From Kitasatospora sp. DSM 101779 (GTDB lineage: Bacteria; Actinomycetota; Actinomycetes; Streptomycetales; Streptomycetaceae): a stretch of DNA of 64,000 nt. Each line of letters begins with the position of its first letter. Positions within the stretch are counted from its first letter, which is position 1. The stretch lies in the NCBI RefSeq assembly GCF_025655475.1, contig NZ_JAHTIK010000001.1, forward strand, positions 6,004,437 through 6,068,436, written 5' to 3'. The notes beneath the pieces are model-generated. The model worked only from the letters and a program-made list of their open reading frames with translations. It was not told the DNA's origin and searched no databases. This document shows positions 26,841 through 35,756 of the stretch, piece by piece. The position numbers and the translations under genes are program-made.

Positions 26841-28211
26841 GTGTCCGGTGAGGGCAAGGCGGGAACGGCCGCCCCACCGGAGCGCGGCTCCGCCCGCCTC
26901 CAGCTGATCTCGGCGACCACCACCACCTTCAAGGCCGCCACCCCGGTCACCCGGCTCCGCGCCCTGCGCGCCCGGGTGCGCTGGATGCTGGAACGCCCGC
27001 TCACCCCGTACTACCTGATCCTCGGCTCCACCATGCTGCTGGTGGTGCTCGGCCTGGTCATGGTGTTCTCCTCCTCCCAGATCCTGGTCATGGAGCACCG
27101 CCTGCCGATCACCTTCTTCTTCCGCAAGCAGCTGGTCGCCACCATGCTCGGCGCCGTCATGCTGGTGCTGCTCGCCCGCACCCCGGTCAAGGCGCTGCGG
27201 CTGCTCGCCTACCCGCTGCTGCTCGCCGTGATCGCCGGCATGCTCCTGGTGGCGATCCCCGGCATCGGCGTGATGGTGAACGGCAACCGGAACTGGCTGA
27301 GCTTCGGCTTCTTCCAGGTCCAGCCCTCCGAGTTCGCCAAACTCGCCCTGGTGCTCTGGGGCGCCGACCTGCTCGCCCGCAAGCACCGCACCCACACCCT
27401 CGACCAGTGGAAGCACCTGCTCGTCCCGCTGGTGCCCGGCACCGTGCTCCTGATGATGCTGATCATGCTCGGCGGCGACATGGGCACCACCATGGTCCTG
27501 GTGGCGATGCTCTTCGGGCTGCTGTGGATGGTCGGAGCACCGCTGCGGCTGTTCGCCGCCACCCTCGGCATCGCCGTCGTCGCCTGCACCGCGCTGATCA
27601 TCACCGTGCCGCACCGGCTCGACCGGCTGGCCTGCATCGGCGTCACCAAACCCGACCCGAACATCAACTGCTTCCAGGCCCTGCACGGCCTCTACGCCTT
27701 CGCCGCCGGCGGCCCCTTCGGCTCCGGACTCGGCGCCGGCGTCGAGAAGTGGGGCCAGCTGCCGGAGGCCCACACCGACTTCATCTTCGCCGCCACCGGC
27801 GAGGAACTCGGTCTGGTGGGGACGCTGTCGGTGCTCGGTCTCTTCGCGGCACTAGGCTACGCGGGTATCCGTGTGGCCATCGGCACGAAGGACCCCTTCG
27901 TCAGGTATGCCGCGGGAGCCGCCACCACGTGGATCATGGCGCAGGCCATGGTCAACTTGGGGTCGGCACTGGGACTCCTGCCCATCGCGGGCGTCCCCCT
28001 CCCGCTGTTCTCCTACGGCGGGTCCGCCATGCTGTCGGCCCTGTGCGCCGTCGGCGTGCTGGTCAGCTTCGCGCGCAGCACTCCGGGGGCGAAGGCGGCC
28101 CTGGCCGCCCGGAACCCCACCCGGGCCGGGACACTCCTGGCCAGGGTGGTGCCACGACGACGAACCACAGCGCGCAAGCCGGCCGCACGTCCGGCGCGCA
28201 GGGAGCGGTGA
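26841..28211 (+). CDS. ftsW: Septal peptidoglycan glycosyltransferase FtsW
   Basis: A 456-aa SEDS-family membrane enzyme that polymerises lipid II at the septum with FtsI. It has about ten membrane segments, the conserved Q-P-S-E-F-A-K motif, a long extracellular loop ending in E-A-H-T-D-F-I-F-A, and S-Y-G-G-S-A-M near the C-terminus. The GTG follows GGGGGAGCAG. The basic cytoplasmic N-terminus of about 50 residues and Arg-rich C-terminus are usual in actinobacteria. Separate regulation from murD is possible because of the intervening hairpin. Confidence 0.95.
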   Translation: MSGEGKAGTAAPPERGSARLQLISATTTTFKAATPVTRLRALRARVRWMLERPLTPYYLILGSTMLLVVLGLVMVFSSSQILVMEHRLPITFFFRKQLVATMLGAVMLVLLARTPVKALRLLAYPLLLAVIAGMLLVAIPGIGVMVNGNRNWLSFGFFQVQPSEFAKLALVLWGADLLARKHRTHTLDQWKHLLVPLVPGTVLLMMLIMLGGDMGTTMVLVAMLFGLLWMVGAPLRLFAATLGIAVVACTALIITVPHRLDRLACIGVTKPDPNINCFQALHGLYAFAAGGPFGSGLGAGVEKWGQLPEAHTDFIFAATGEELGLVGTLSVLGLFAALGYAGIRVAIGTKDPFVRYAAGAATTWIMAQAMVNLGSALGLLPIAGVPLPLFSYGGSAMLSALCAVGVLVSFARSTPGAKAALAARNPTRAGTLLARVVPRRRTTARKPAARPARRER

Positions 28212-28217
28212 ATTTCG

Positions 28218-29324
28218 GTGCATGTCGTACTCGCCGGCGGCGGGACCGCCGGTCACATCGAACCGGCCTTGGCGCTCGCGGACGCGCTCCGCAGGCACGA
28301 CCCCTCCGTCGGGATCACCGCCCTCGGCACCGAGCGCGGCCTGGAGACCCGGCTGGTGCCCGAACGCGGCTACGAGCTGGCGCTGATCCCCGCCGTTCCG
28401 CTGCCCCGCAAGCCCACCCCCGAGCTGATCACCGTCCCGGGCCGGCTGCGCGGAACCGTGCGCGCCGCCCAGGACGTCATCGAGCGGGTCAACGCGGACG
28501 TGGTGGTCGGCTTCGGCGGCTACGTCGCCATGCCCGCCTACTTCGCCGCCAAGCGCGCCGGCGTGCCGATCGTCGTCCACGAGGCCAACGCCCGTCCGGG
28601 CCTGGCCAACAAGATCGGCGCCCGCTACACCGACTTCGTCGCCGTCTCCACCCCGGACTCCAAGCTCCGCGACTCCCGGTACATCGGCATCCCGCTGCGC
28701 CGCACCATCGCGACCCTGGACCGCAACGCCGTCCGCCCGGAGGCCCGGCACTACTTCGGCCTCGACCAGCGGCTGCCCACCCTGCTGGTCTCCGGCGGTT
28801 CGCAGGGCGCCCGCCGGCTGAACGAGACCGTCCAGGCGATCGCCCCGCGGCTGCAGCAGTACGGGGTGCAGATCCTGCACGCGGTCGGCCCGAAGAACGA
28901 GCTGCCGCAGGTCGACGACATCCCCGGCATGCCGCCCTACCGGCCGGTGCCGTACGTGGACCGGATGGACCTGGCCTACGCCGCGGCCGACATGATGCTC
29001 TGCCGGGCCGGTGCGATGACCGTCGCGGAGCTCGCCGCGGTCGGCCTGCCGGCCGCCTTCGTCCCGCTGCCGATCGGCAACGGCGAGCAGCGGCTGAACG
29101 CCCAGCCGATGGTGAAGGCCGGCGGCGGCCTGCTGGTCGACGACGCCGAACTGACCCCGGAGTGGGTGCTGCAGAACGTGCTGCCGGTGCTCACCGACCC
29201 GGCGCGGCTGTGGGACATGAGCCGCTCGGCCGCCGAGTTCGGCCGCCGGGACGCGGACGAGCTGCTGGTGCGGATGGTCTACGAGGCGATCGAGGCCTCC
29301 CGGGGCGGCCGTCGTCGTGGCTGA
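28218..29324 (+). CDS. murG: UDP-GlcNAc:lipid I transferase MurG
   Basis: A 368-aa GT-B glycosyltransferase making lipid II at the inner face of the membrane. The N-terminal glycine loop is G-G-G-T-A-G-H (residues 7-13) and the second donor-domain loop S-G-G-S-Q-G-A-R-R follows near residue 190. C-R-A-G-A-M-T-V-A-E-L binds UDP-GlcNAc. GTG 28218 begins 6 bases after the ftsW stop; GGGAGCGG lies upstream inside ftsW. The end overlaps ftsQ by 8 bases. Confidence 0.96.
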   Translation: MHVVLAGGGTAGHIEPALALADALRRHDPSVGITALGTERGLETRLVPERGYELALIPAVPLPRKPTPELITVPGRLRGTVRAAQDVIERVNADVVVGFGGYVAMPAYFAAKRAGVPIVVHEANARPGLANKIGARYTDFVAVSTPDSKLRDSRYIGIPLRRTIATLDRNAVRPEARHYFGLDQRLPTLLVSGGSQGARRLNETVQAIAPRLQQYGVQILHAVGPKNELPQVDDIPGMPPYRPVPYVDRMDLAYAAADMMLCRAGAMTVAELAAVGLPAAFVPLPIGNGEQRLNAQPMVKAGGGLLVDDAELTPEWVLQNVLPVLTDPARLWDMSRSAAEFGRRDADELLVRMVYEAIEASRGGRRRG

Positions 29325-30069
29325 CCCCGCCGACCCGGCGCCCGCGCCGGCCACCAGGCTGCGGCTCTCCCGGCGGGGGATCGCGGTGCTGTGCGTGCTC
29401 GGTGCGCTGGTGGCCGGCCTGCTCGGCTGGACGGTGTTCCTCTCCTCGGCCCTGGACGTGCGCTCCGTCGCCGTCCAGGGCCTGGACAGCGGGGGGCTCG
29501 GCCGGGACGAGGTGGCGGCGTCGCTCGGCGGGCTGCGGCACGGACCGCTCGCCCGGGTCGACCTCGACGAGGCGCGCAAGCGGGTGGAGGCGCTGCCCCG
29601 GGTGGCGAAGGCCGAGGTGTGGCGCGGCTGGCCGCACACCCTGCGGGTCAAGGTGACGGAGCGTCGGGCGGTCGCCTCCGTCCGCACCGACGACGGGAAG
29701 TTCGCGCAGGTGGATGCGGGGGGCTTCACCTTCGCCACCGAGGCGTCCGCCCCGGCCGGGGTGCCGGTGGTGGACCTGCAGCTCAGTCAGCAGGCGAACG
29801 ATGCGCTGGACCTGTTCGACCGGCCGGCCCTGGTGCGGGCGGCGATCACCGTGGCGGCCGGGCTGCCCGCCGAACTGGCCGGCAAGGCCGGCGCGGTCCA
29901 GGTGCACAGCTACGACGACATCCGGCTGCAGCTCGCAGGCGGGGCGACGGTGCGCTGGGGGAGCCCGGAGCGGACCGGCCGCAAGGCCCGGGTGCTGGCC
30001 GCACTGCTCGGTCGGAAAGCCGCCAATTACGACGTGAGTGCACCGGATGCCCCGGCCGTGTCGGGATGA
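29317..30069 (+). CDS. ftsQ: Cell division protein FtsQ
   Basis: A 250-aa bitopic membrane protein with a short basic cytoplasmic N-terminus, a membrane segment at about residues 21-45, a POTRA domain beginning L-D-V-R-S-V-A-V-Q-G-L and a beta-domain with W-P-H-T-L-R-V-K-V-T-E-R-R, the family signature. It recruits FtsL and DivIC at the divisome. GTG 29317 overlaps murG. The 364 bases after it hold the ftsZ regulatory region. Confidence 0.92.
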   Translation: MADPADPAPAPATRLRLSRRGIAVLCVLGALVAGLLGWTVFLSSALDVRSVAVQGLDSGGLGRDEVAASLGGLRHGPLARVDLDEARKRVEALPRVAKAEVWRGWPHTLRVKVTERRAVASVRTDDGKFAQVDAGGFTFATEASAPAGVPVVDLQLSQQANDALDLFDRPALVRAAITVAAGLPAELAGKAGAVQVHSYDDIRLQLAGGATVRWGSPERTGRKARVLAALLGRKAANYDVSAPDAPAVSG

Positions 30070-30205
30070 TCCGGTAAGTTCTTCCCCAAGGGGCGGTATT
30101 GACGGCGCCGAGGCTCCGGTCCGACCCTTGGTGGTCACCCCGGTTTCGCCGGGGAGTCGATGATCACATAGGCTCAAAAGAAAAACGGGAAGCTCGGCGT
30201 GTTCG
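30070..30205 (+). promoter_or_regulatory. ftsQ-ftsZ intergenic, distal part with hairpin and promoter-like site
   Basis: CCCCGG-TTTCG-CCGGGG (near 30137-30153) is a short hairpin that may end part of the ftsQ transcripts. TTCGCC, an 18-base spacer and TAGGCT (30169-30174) form a candidate distal ftsZ promoter. Confidence 0.45.
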
Positions 30206-30234
30206 TTGAACACCGACCGGATGCGACCTACTGT
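30206..30234 (+). promoter_or_regulatory. Candidate major ftsZ promoter
   Basis: TTGAAC (30206-30211), a 17-base spacer and TACTGT (30229-30234), a good principal-sigma match about 195 bases upstream of ftsZ. ftsZ of S. coelicolor is known to use several promoters, one of them sporulation-specific; I cannot say which this corresponds to. Confidence 0.6.
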
Positions 30235-30235
30235 C

Positions 30236-30274
30236 CTGTGTCACCGGGCTGTGTCCAACGGTGAAGTGACACAG
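30236..30274 (+). promoter_or_regulatory. Inverted repeat with WhiA-like GACAC box
   Basis: CTGTGTCAC (30236-30244) and GTGACACAG (30266-30274) are perfect inverted copies. The right arm contains GACAC, the known WhiA recognition core, and the arms contain TCACC and AGTGA sequences similar to BldD half-sites. It lies immediately downstream of the TACTGT promoter. Confidence 0.55.
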
Positions 30275-30284
30275 CTGCAGCTAC

Positions 30285-30309
30285 AACCCTAAACCTCAAG
30301 TTTAGGGTT
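30285..30309 (+). promoter_or_regulatory. A/T-rich dyad upstream of ftsZ
   Basis: AACCCTAAAC-CTCAA-GTTTAGGGTT is a perfect 10-base dyad and the most A/T-rich stretch of the region. It contains TAGGGT (30303-30308), a possible -10. It may be an operator for a sporulation regulator or an mRNA hairpin. Confidence 0.55.
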
Positions 30310-30433
30310 CGGGTCGGCGGTCGGCATTTCGGACATACCAGCACCGAAAGCGCGCGCTTCCCACCCATCGACATCCGTCGGCCTTCGCGACAAGGGGAGC
30401 CGACCCGGAAATTCGAGGCGAGAGGCCTTCGAC

Positions 30434-31642
30434 GTGGCAGCACCCCAGAACTACCTCGCAGTCATCAAGGTCGTCGGAATCGGCGGCGGTGGTGTCAACG
30501 CCATCAACCGGATGATCGAGGTCGGGCTCAAGGGCGTCGAGTTCATCGCGATCAACACCGATGCGCAGGCCCTCCTCATGAGCGACGCCGACGTGAAGCT
30601 CGACGTGGGCCGTGAACTCACCCGGGGCCTCGGCGCCGGCGCCAACCCCGAGGTCGGCCGCAAGGCCGCCGAGGACCACCGCGAGGAGATCGAGGAGGTC
30701 CTCAAGGGGGCCGACATGGTCTTCGTCACCGCCGGCGAGGGCGGCGGCACCGGCACCGGCGGCGCGCCCGTCGTGGCCAACATCGCCCGCTCCCTCGGCG
30801 CGCTCACCATCGGCGTGGTCACCCGCCCCTTCACCTTCGAGGGCCGCCGCCGCGCCAACCAGGCCGAGGACGGCATCGCCGCCCTGCGCGAGCAGGTCGA
30901 CACCCTGATCGTCATCCCCAACGACCGCCTGCTGTCCATCTCGGACCGCCAGGTGAGCGTGCTCGACGCCTTCCGCTCCGCCGACCAGGTGCTGCTCTCC
31001 GGTGTCCAGGGCATCACCGACCTGATCACCACCCCCGGCCTGATCAACCTCGACTTCGCCGACGTCAAGTCCGTGATGTCGGACGCCGGCTCCGCCCTGA
31101 TGGGCATCGGCTCCGCCCGCGGCGAGGACCGCGCCAAGGCGGCCGCCGTGATGGCGATCTCCTCTCCGCTGCTGGAGGCCTCCATCGACGGCGCCCGCGG
31201 CGTGCTGCTCTCCATCTCCGGCGGCTCCGACCTCGGCCTGTTCGAGATCAACGAGGCCGCCCAGCTGGTCAGCGAGGCCGCCCACCCCGAGGCCAACATC
31301 ATCTTCGGTGCCGTCATCGACGACGCCCTCGGCGACGAGGTCCGCGTCACCGTCATCGCGGCCGGCTTCGACGGCGGCCAGCCGCCGGCGATCGTCCGCG
31401 AGCCGGTGGTCAAGGCCTCCTCCTCCACCCCGCCCGCGAGCGCCCCGGAGCGCCCGGCCACCCGGCCCTCCTACGGGATCGGCTCGGTGACCTCGCGTTC
31501 GGACGACTCCGACCGCCCCACCGACGTGCCGGCCCGGATCGCCCCGGCCGTCCCGCCGGTGCCGCCGCAGGTGCAGCCCGCCCGCCAGCCGTACGTGGAG
31601 AGCCCCGCCGAGGAGCTCGACGTGCCCGACTTCCTGAAGTAG
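30434..31642 (+). CDS. ftsZ: Cell division tubulin FtsZ
   Basis: A 402-aa GTPase that forms the Z-ring. The tubulin signature G-G-G-T-G-T-G-G lies at residues 103-110, N-A-I-N-R-M-I near residue 20 and the T7 loop N-L-D-F-A-D-V follow the family. The C-terminal linker (about residues 320-392) is Pro/Ser-rich and the conserved tail ends D-V-P-D-F-L-K, which binds SepF. The GTG start is preceded by GAGGCGAGAGG. Expression is probably multi-promoter (see upstream elements). Confidence 0.98.
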   Translation: MAAPQNYLAVIKVVGIGGGGVNAINRMIEVGLKGVEFIAINTDAQALLMSDADVKLDVGRELTRGLGAGANPEVGRKAAEDHREEIEEVLKGADMVFVTAGEGGGTGTGGAPVVANIARSLGALTIGVVTRPFTFEGRRRANQAEDGIAALREQVDTLIVIPNDRLLSISDRQVSVLDAFRSADQVLLSGVQGITDLITTPGLINLDFADVKSVMSDAGSALMGIGSARGEDRAKAAAVMAISSPLLEASIDGARGVLLSISGGSDLGLFEINEAAQLVSEAAHPEANIIFGAVIDDALGDEVRVTVIAAGFDGGQPPAIVREPVVKASSSTPPASAPERPATRPSYGIGSVTSRSDDSDRPTDVPARIAPAVPPVPPQVQPARQPYVESPAEELDVPDFLK

Positions 31643-31653
31643 ACGTCTCGCAC

Positions 31654-32388
31654 GTGATTCCTCACATCAGTCGACACGGTGCTCACTTCGCCTCCACCAC
31701 TCGGTGGGGCGGGGTGAGCACCTCGCCGTACGGGGAGCTCAACCTCGGCGGCGCGGTCGGGGACGACCCGGCCGCCGTCCGGCGCAACCGGGAGATCGCC
31801 GCCCGGGAGCTCGGCCTCGACCCGGCCGATGTGGTCTGGATGAACCAGGTGCACGGCGCGGACGTCGCCGTGGTGACGCAGCGCCAGCCCGCCGGGCAGG
31901 CCCCCACCGTCGACGCCGTGGTCACCGACCGCCCGCTCGCCCTCGCCGTGCTCACCGCCGACTGCACGCCCGTGCTGCTCGCCGACCGGGCCGCGGGCGT
32001 CGTCGGCGCCGCCCACGCGGGCCGGCCCGGGCTCGCCGCGGGCGTCGTCCCGGCCGCGGTGCGGGCCATGGCGGAGCTCGGCGCCGACCCGGCCCGGATC
32101 ACCGCCGTGCTCGGCCCCGCCGTCTGCGGGCGCTGCTACGAGGTGCCCGCCGGACTGCGCGACGAGGTCGCCGCGATCGTCCCCGCCGCACGCGCCGAGA
32201 CCTCCTGGGGCACGCCCGCGCTGGACGTCGCCGCGGGCGTCGTCGCCCAGCTCGCCGAGGCGGGCGTCACCGACGTGGTGCGCTCCGACGTCTGCACCCT
32301 CGAGTCGGACGACCACTACTCCTACCGCCGCGAGCAGCGGACCGGTCGGCTCGCGAGCTACGTCTGGTTGGGCCCCGAACACTCATGA
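31654..32388 (+). CDS. pgeF: Peptidoglycan editing factor PgeF (YlmD)
   Basis: A 244-aa protein of the multicopper-polyphenol-oxidase-like YfiH/PgeF family. H67 in N-Q-V-H-G-A-D, C104 in T-A-D-C-T-P and H121 in A-A-H-A-G form the Cys-His metal-type active site. Family members remove wrongly incorporated amino acids from muropeptide precursors; its place directly after ftsZ supports this. It starts GTG 11 bases after ftsZ and overlaps ylmE (ATGA). Confidence 0.92.
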   Translation: MIPHISRHGAHFASTTRWGGVSTSPYGELNLGGAVGDDPAAVRRNREIAARELGLDPADVVWMNQVHGADVAVVTQRQPAGQAPTVDAVVTDRPLALAVLTADCTPVLLADRAAGVVGAAHAGRPGLAAGVVPAAVRAMAELGADPARITAVLGPAVCGRCYEVPAGLRDEVAAIVPAARAETSWGTPALDVAAGVVAQLAEAGVTDVVRSDVCTLESDDHYSYRREQRTGRLASYVWLGPEHS

Positions 32389-33173
32389 CGAACGACATCT
32401 ACGGACCGTTCCCCGGCGGCGCCGAATTCTCCGCCGCCCTCGACGAGCGGCAGCGCGAGCGGTTCGAGCAGCTCGGCGCCAACCTCGACGTCGTCGAGAA
32501 GCGGATCGCGGACGCCTGCTCGGCGGCCGGCCGGGCCCGCGACGAGGTCACCCTGATCGTGGTCACCAAGACCTACCCGGCCGAGGACACCGCCCTGCTC
32601 GCCGGACTCGGCGTCAGCGACGTGGCCGAGAACCGCGACCAGGACGCCGCCCCCAAGGCGGAGCAGTGCGTGAACCTGCCGCTGACCTGGCACTTCGTCG
32701 GCCAGCTGCAGACCAACAAGGTCCGTTCCGTGGTCCGGTACGCCGACCTGGTGCACTCCGTGGACCGCCCGCGGCTGGTCGGGTCGCTCTCCGCGGCGGT
32801 GCTCAATTCGGGGCGCGCGCCCCTCGGTTGCCTGGTGCAGGTGGCGCTCGACAAGGAGGCCGGGGAGGGCGCGCACCGCGCCGGGGTGGCGCCGTCCGAG
32901 GTGGAGGCGCTGGCCGACCTGATCGCCGGCACACCGGGCCTGAGGCTCGACGGCCTGATGACGGTCGCTCCGCTGGCCGGCCCGCTGGCCGACGACCCGG
33001 CCGCCGCCTTCGCCAGACTGGCGGAAATCTCAAGCGCCGTACGGGCGAGCCATCCGACTGCCACGATGGTGTCCGCGGGCATGAGCGGGGACCTGGAGCA
33101 GGCCGTGGCAGCCGGAGCGACACATGTACGCGTCGGTACGGCGGTACTCGGTGTGCGGTCACCGCTCGGGTAA
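32385..33173 (+). CDS. ylmE: YggS/YlmE-family pyridoxal phosphate homeostasis protein
   Basis: A 262-aa alanine-racemase-fold PLP protein. K62 in V-V-T-K-T-Y-P is the PLP lysine. The family motifs A-E-N-R-D-Q, W-H-F-V-G-Q-L-Q-T-N-K and M-S-G-D-L-E-Q-A follow. It keeps free PLP in check and shows no known catalytic activity; loss affects division in some bacteria. An N-terminal extension of about 25 residues precedes the fold. It overlaps pgeF by four bases. Confidence 0.93.
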   Translation: MTNDIYGPFPGGAEFSAALDERQRERFEQLGANLDVVEKRIADACSAAGRARDEVTLIVVTKTYPAEDTALLAGLGVSDVAENRDQDAAPKAEQCVNLPLTWHFVGQLQTNKVRSVVRYADLVHSVDRPRLVGSLSAAVLNSGRAPLGCLVQVALDKEAGEGAHRAGVAPSEVEALADLIAGTPGLRLDGLMTVAPLAGPLADDPAAAFARLAEISSAVRASHPTATMVSAGMSGDLEQAVAAGATHVRVGTAVLGVRSPLG

Positions 33174-33297
33174 CGTCACCGGGTAGTAGATCAGACTGCA
33201 GGACAAAACAGGACAGAACCTAGCAGCAGTTCCAGCGCGCTAGCGAAAACTTCGTGGATCGCATCTCCGCAGAATCCTCACGGCCTGACGGGCCGTC

Positions 33298-33332
33298 GGT
33301 CCGGCGAGCCCGGACCGCTGCGGGGACCGCAG
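33298..33332 (+). promoter_or_regulatory. Two tandem hairpins in the sepF leader
   Basis: GGTCCGG-CGAGC-CCGGACC (33298-33316) is followed at once by CTGCGG-GGA-CCGCAG (33318-33332). They lie 51 bases before the sepF ATG in a 210-base gap and may terminate or attenuate read-through from the ftsZ transcript. Confidence 0.55.
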
Positions 33333-33383
33333 GCCGAGGCCGGAGTCGGAGCCGATCCACCACAGAGCGGAGGAGACAGGAGC

Positions 33384-33992
33384 ATGGCCGGCGCAATGCG
33401 CAAGATGGCGGTCTACCTCGGCCTCGTGGAGGACGAGACGTACGACGGCCAGGGGTACGACCCCGACGACGACTACGACGCGGACCCCGAGCCGATCCGC
33501 ACCGGCCGCACCGAGGACCTGCGCCCGGCCGCCGCCGAGCGCCCGGCGCCCGCGCCGGTCGCGCACATCGCGCCGCAGCCCGTCCCGGCCGCCGTCCCGA
33601 TCCGGCAGGAGGCGCCGCGGATGGCGCCCGTGTCGTCCATCACACCCGACCGCCGCCAGAACCTGGAGAAGAGCGCCCCGGTGATCATGCCCAAGGTAGT
33701 GAACGAACGAGAGCCCTACCGCATCACCACGCTGCACCCGAGGACCTACAACGAGGCCCGTACCATCGGGGAACAGTTCCGCGACGGCACACCTGTGATC
33801 ATGAATTTGACCGAGATGGACGACACGGACGCCAAGCGACTCGTAGACTTCGCGGCTGGACTCGTCTTCGGTCTGCACGGCAGTATCGAGCGCGTGACAC
33901 AGAAGGTGTTCCTCCTGTCTCCTGCTAACGTCGATGTCACGGCGGAGGACAAGGCTCGGATCGCCGAGGGTGGGTTCTTCAACCAGAGCTGA
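33384..33992 (+). CDS. sepF: Cell division protein SepF
   Basis: A 202-aa FtsZ membrane anchor. The N-terminal M-A-G-A-M-R-K-M-A-V-Y-L-G-L is the amphipathic membrane-binding helix, residues 25-100 are an acidic and Pro-rich linker, and the C-terminal SepF domain (from about residue 105) has P-R-T-Y-N-E-A and D-F-A-A-G-L. It binds the FtsZ tail. The ATG has a strong site (GGAGGAGACAGGAGC). It starts a small run with sepG and divIVA. Confidence 0.95.
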   Translation: MAGAMRKMAVYLGLVEDETYDGQGYDPDDDYDADPEPIRTGRTEDLRPAAAERPAPAPVAHIAPQPVPAAVPIRQEAPRMAPVSSITPDRRQNLEKSAPVIMPKVVNEREPYRITTLHPRTYNEARTIGEQFRDGTPVIMNLTEMDDTDAKRLVDFAAGLVFGLHGSIERVTQKVFLLSPANVDVTAEDKARIAEGGFFNQS

Positions 33993-34067
33993 CCCGGCCA
34001 CGACTTTACGTGTGGACCGATCGACAGTGCGTCACCGACGGGCTGATGACCAGGAGAGGGAGACGAG

Positions 34068-34358
34068 ATGGGGATCGTCGGGGCGGTGCTTTATTACGCG
34101 CTGACAGTCTTCCTGCTCATCCTGCTCTTCCGCCTCGTGATGGACTGGGTCTTCCAGTTCGCGCGCTCGTGGCGGCCGGGAAGGGCCATGGTCCTGGTCC
34201 TGGAGGCCACGTACACTGTCACGGATCCGCCGCTCAAGCTTCTTCGGCGCTTCATCCCGCCGTTGCGTCTCGGGGGCGTGGCGCTCGACCTGTCCTTCTT
34301 CGTACTGATGATCATTGTGTATGTCCTGATCTCGCTCGTGCGGTCCCTGTCGTTGTGA
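34068..34358 (+). CDS. sepG: YggT-family membrane protein SepG (YlmG)
   Basis: A 96-aa protein with two membrane segments (residues 5-25 and 73-92) and the YggT-family D-P-P-L-K-L-L-R-R-F-I-P-P between them. In Streptomyces the gene at this position is SepG, which helps the SsgB-FtsZ complex find the division site and affects nucleoid compaction. ATG preceded by GAGAGGGAGACGAG. The 75- and 49-base gaps suggest cotranscription with sepF and divIVA. Confidence 0.93.
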   Translation: MGIVGAVLYYALTVFLLILLFRLVMDWVFQFARSWRPGRAMVLVLEATYTVTDPPLKLLRRFIPPLRLGGVALDLSFFVLMIIVYVLISLVRSLSL

Positions 34359-34407
34359 GCGATGCGACAGGATTCCGGAGTGCCGACGATCACGTTGAGG
34401 TGAAGAG

Positions 34408-35742
34408 ATGCCATTGACCCCCGAGGACGTTCGGAACAAGCAGTTCACGACCGTCCGGCTGCGCGAAGGCTATGACGAGGACGAGGTCGATGCCTTCCTC
34501 GACGAGGTCGAAGCCGAGCTGACCCGCCTGCTGCGCGAGAACGAGGACCTGCGCGCCAAGCTGGCAGCCGCCACGCGTGCCGCCGCGCAGAACCAGGCCA
34601 ACATGCGCAAGGAGCCGGTGCAGGACGCCCGTCCCGCCGGTGCCCCCGTGCCCGCCGCCATATCCGGTCCCCCGGTGCCCGGCCAGCAGCAGGGCCCCGG
34701 TCCGCAGCAGATGGGCGGCCCGCAGCAGCAGATGGGCAACCAGCCCCTCGGCCTGCCCTCCGGCGCTCCCGCCCTCCCGCCCGGCCCCGGCGCCGGTCAG
34801 ATGGGCCAGCCGCAGCCGATGGGGCAGCCGCCGATGGGCCAGCCCCAGCCGATGGGCCAGCCGCAGCCGATGGGCCAGACCATGGGCGGCCAGCAGCAGC
34901 TGGTCCAGCCGATGGGCGGTCAGATGCTGCAGCCGATGGGCGGCCCCATGGGCCAGCCGATGGGCCAGACCATGGGCGGCCAGCAGCAGCTCGCGCCGAT
35001 GGGCGGCCCCATGGGCCAGCCGATGGGCGGCCCGCTCGGCGGCCCGATGGGCCAGCCGCAGCAGCAGCCCGGCGGCGACAGCGCCGCCCGCGTGCTCGCC
35101 CTCGCCCAGCAGACCGCCGACCAGGCGATCTCCGAGGCGCGCTCCGAGGCCAACAAGATCGTCGGCGAGGCCCGCAGCCGCGCCGAGGGCCTGGAGCGGG
35201 ACGCCCGCGCCAAGGCCGACGCCCTGGAGCGGGACGCGCAGGAGAAGCACCGCGTCGCCATGGGCTCCCTGGAGTCCGCCCGCGCCACGCTGGAGCGCAA
35301 GGTCGAGGACCTGCGTGCCTTCGAGCGCGAGTACCGGACCCGCCTGAAGTCCTACCTGGAGACCCAGCTGCGCCAGCTGGAGTCGCAGGCGGACGACTCG
35401 CTGGCCCCGCCGCGGATCCCGGCCACCGCCTCGCTGCCCCCGGCGGCGTCGTCGATGTCGCCGGCCACCTCCTCGGTGAGCAGCCCGAGCTTCGGCAGCC
35501 AGCCCTCCTTCGGCGGCAACCAGCCGTCGTTCGGCGGCAACGGCCAGTCGTTCGGCGGGAACTCCTTCGGCGGCGGCGGCTCCAGCTTCGGCAGCCAGGC
35601 CGGCGGCAGCGGTGCCGCACAGATGGCTCCCGCCGGGATGACGCAGCCGATGGCCGCGGTCCGCCCGCAGCCGCCGCAGCCGATGCAGCAGGCACCGGCG
35701 CCCATGCGCGGCTTCCTCATCGACGAGGACGGCGACAACTAA
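34408..35742 (+). CDS. divIVA: Polar growth determinant DivIVA
   Basis: A 444-aa coiled-coil protein that marks hyphal tips and recruits the growth machinery. The conserved N-terminal domain (L-T-P-E-D-V-R-N-K-Q-F-T) and first coiled coil (residues 28-65) are followed by a low-complexity insert (about residues 70-230) made of short repeats such as Q-P-M-G-Q-P and M-G-G-P. A second coiled coil lies at about 235-330, and a Ser/Gly/Phe-rich tail (S-F-G-G-N repeats) follows. The insert between the coils is characteristic of Streptomyces DivIVA. ATG with GTGAAGAG upstream. Confidence 0.96.
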   Translation: MPLTPEDVRNKQFTTVRLREGYDEDEVDAFLDEVEAELTRLLRENEDLRAKLAAATRAAAQNQANMRKEPVQDARPAGAPVPAAISGPPVPGQQQGPGPQQMGGPQQQMGNQPLGLPSGAPALPPGPGAGQMGQPQPMGQPPMGQPQPMGQPQPMGQTMGGQQQLVQPMGGQMLQPMGGPMGQPMGQTMGGQQQLAPMGGPMGQPMGGPLGGPMGQPQQQPGGDSAARVLALAQQTADQAISEARSEANKIVGEARSRAEGLERDARAKADALERDAQEKHRVAMGSLESARATLERKVEDLRAFEREYRTRLKSYLETQLRQLESQADDSLAPPRIPATASLPPAASSMSPATSSVSSPSFGSQPSFGGNQPSFGGNGQSFGGNSFGGGGSSFGSQAGGSGAAQMAPAGMTQPMAAVRPQPPQPMQQAPAPMRGFLIDEDGDN

Positions 35743-35756
35743 GCACCACTCACATC

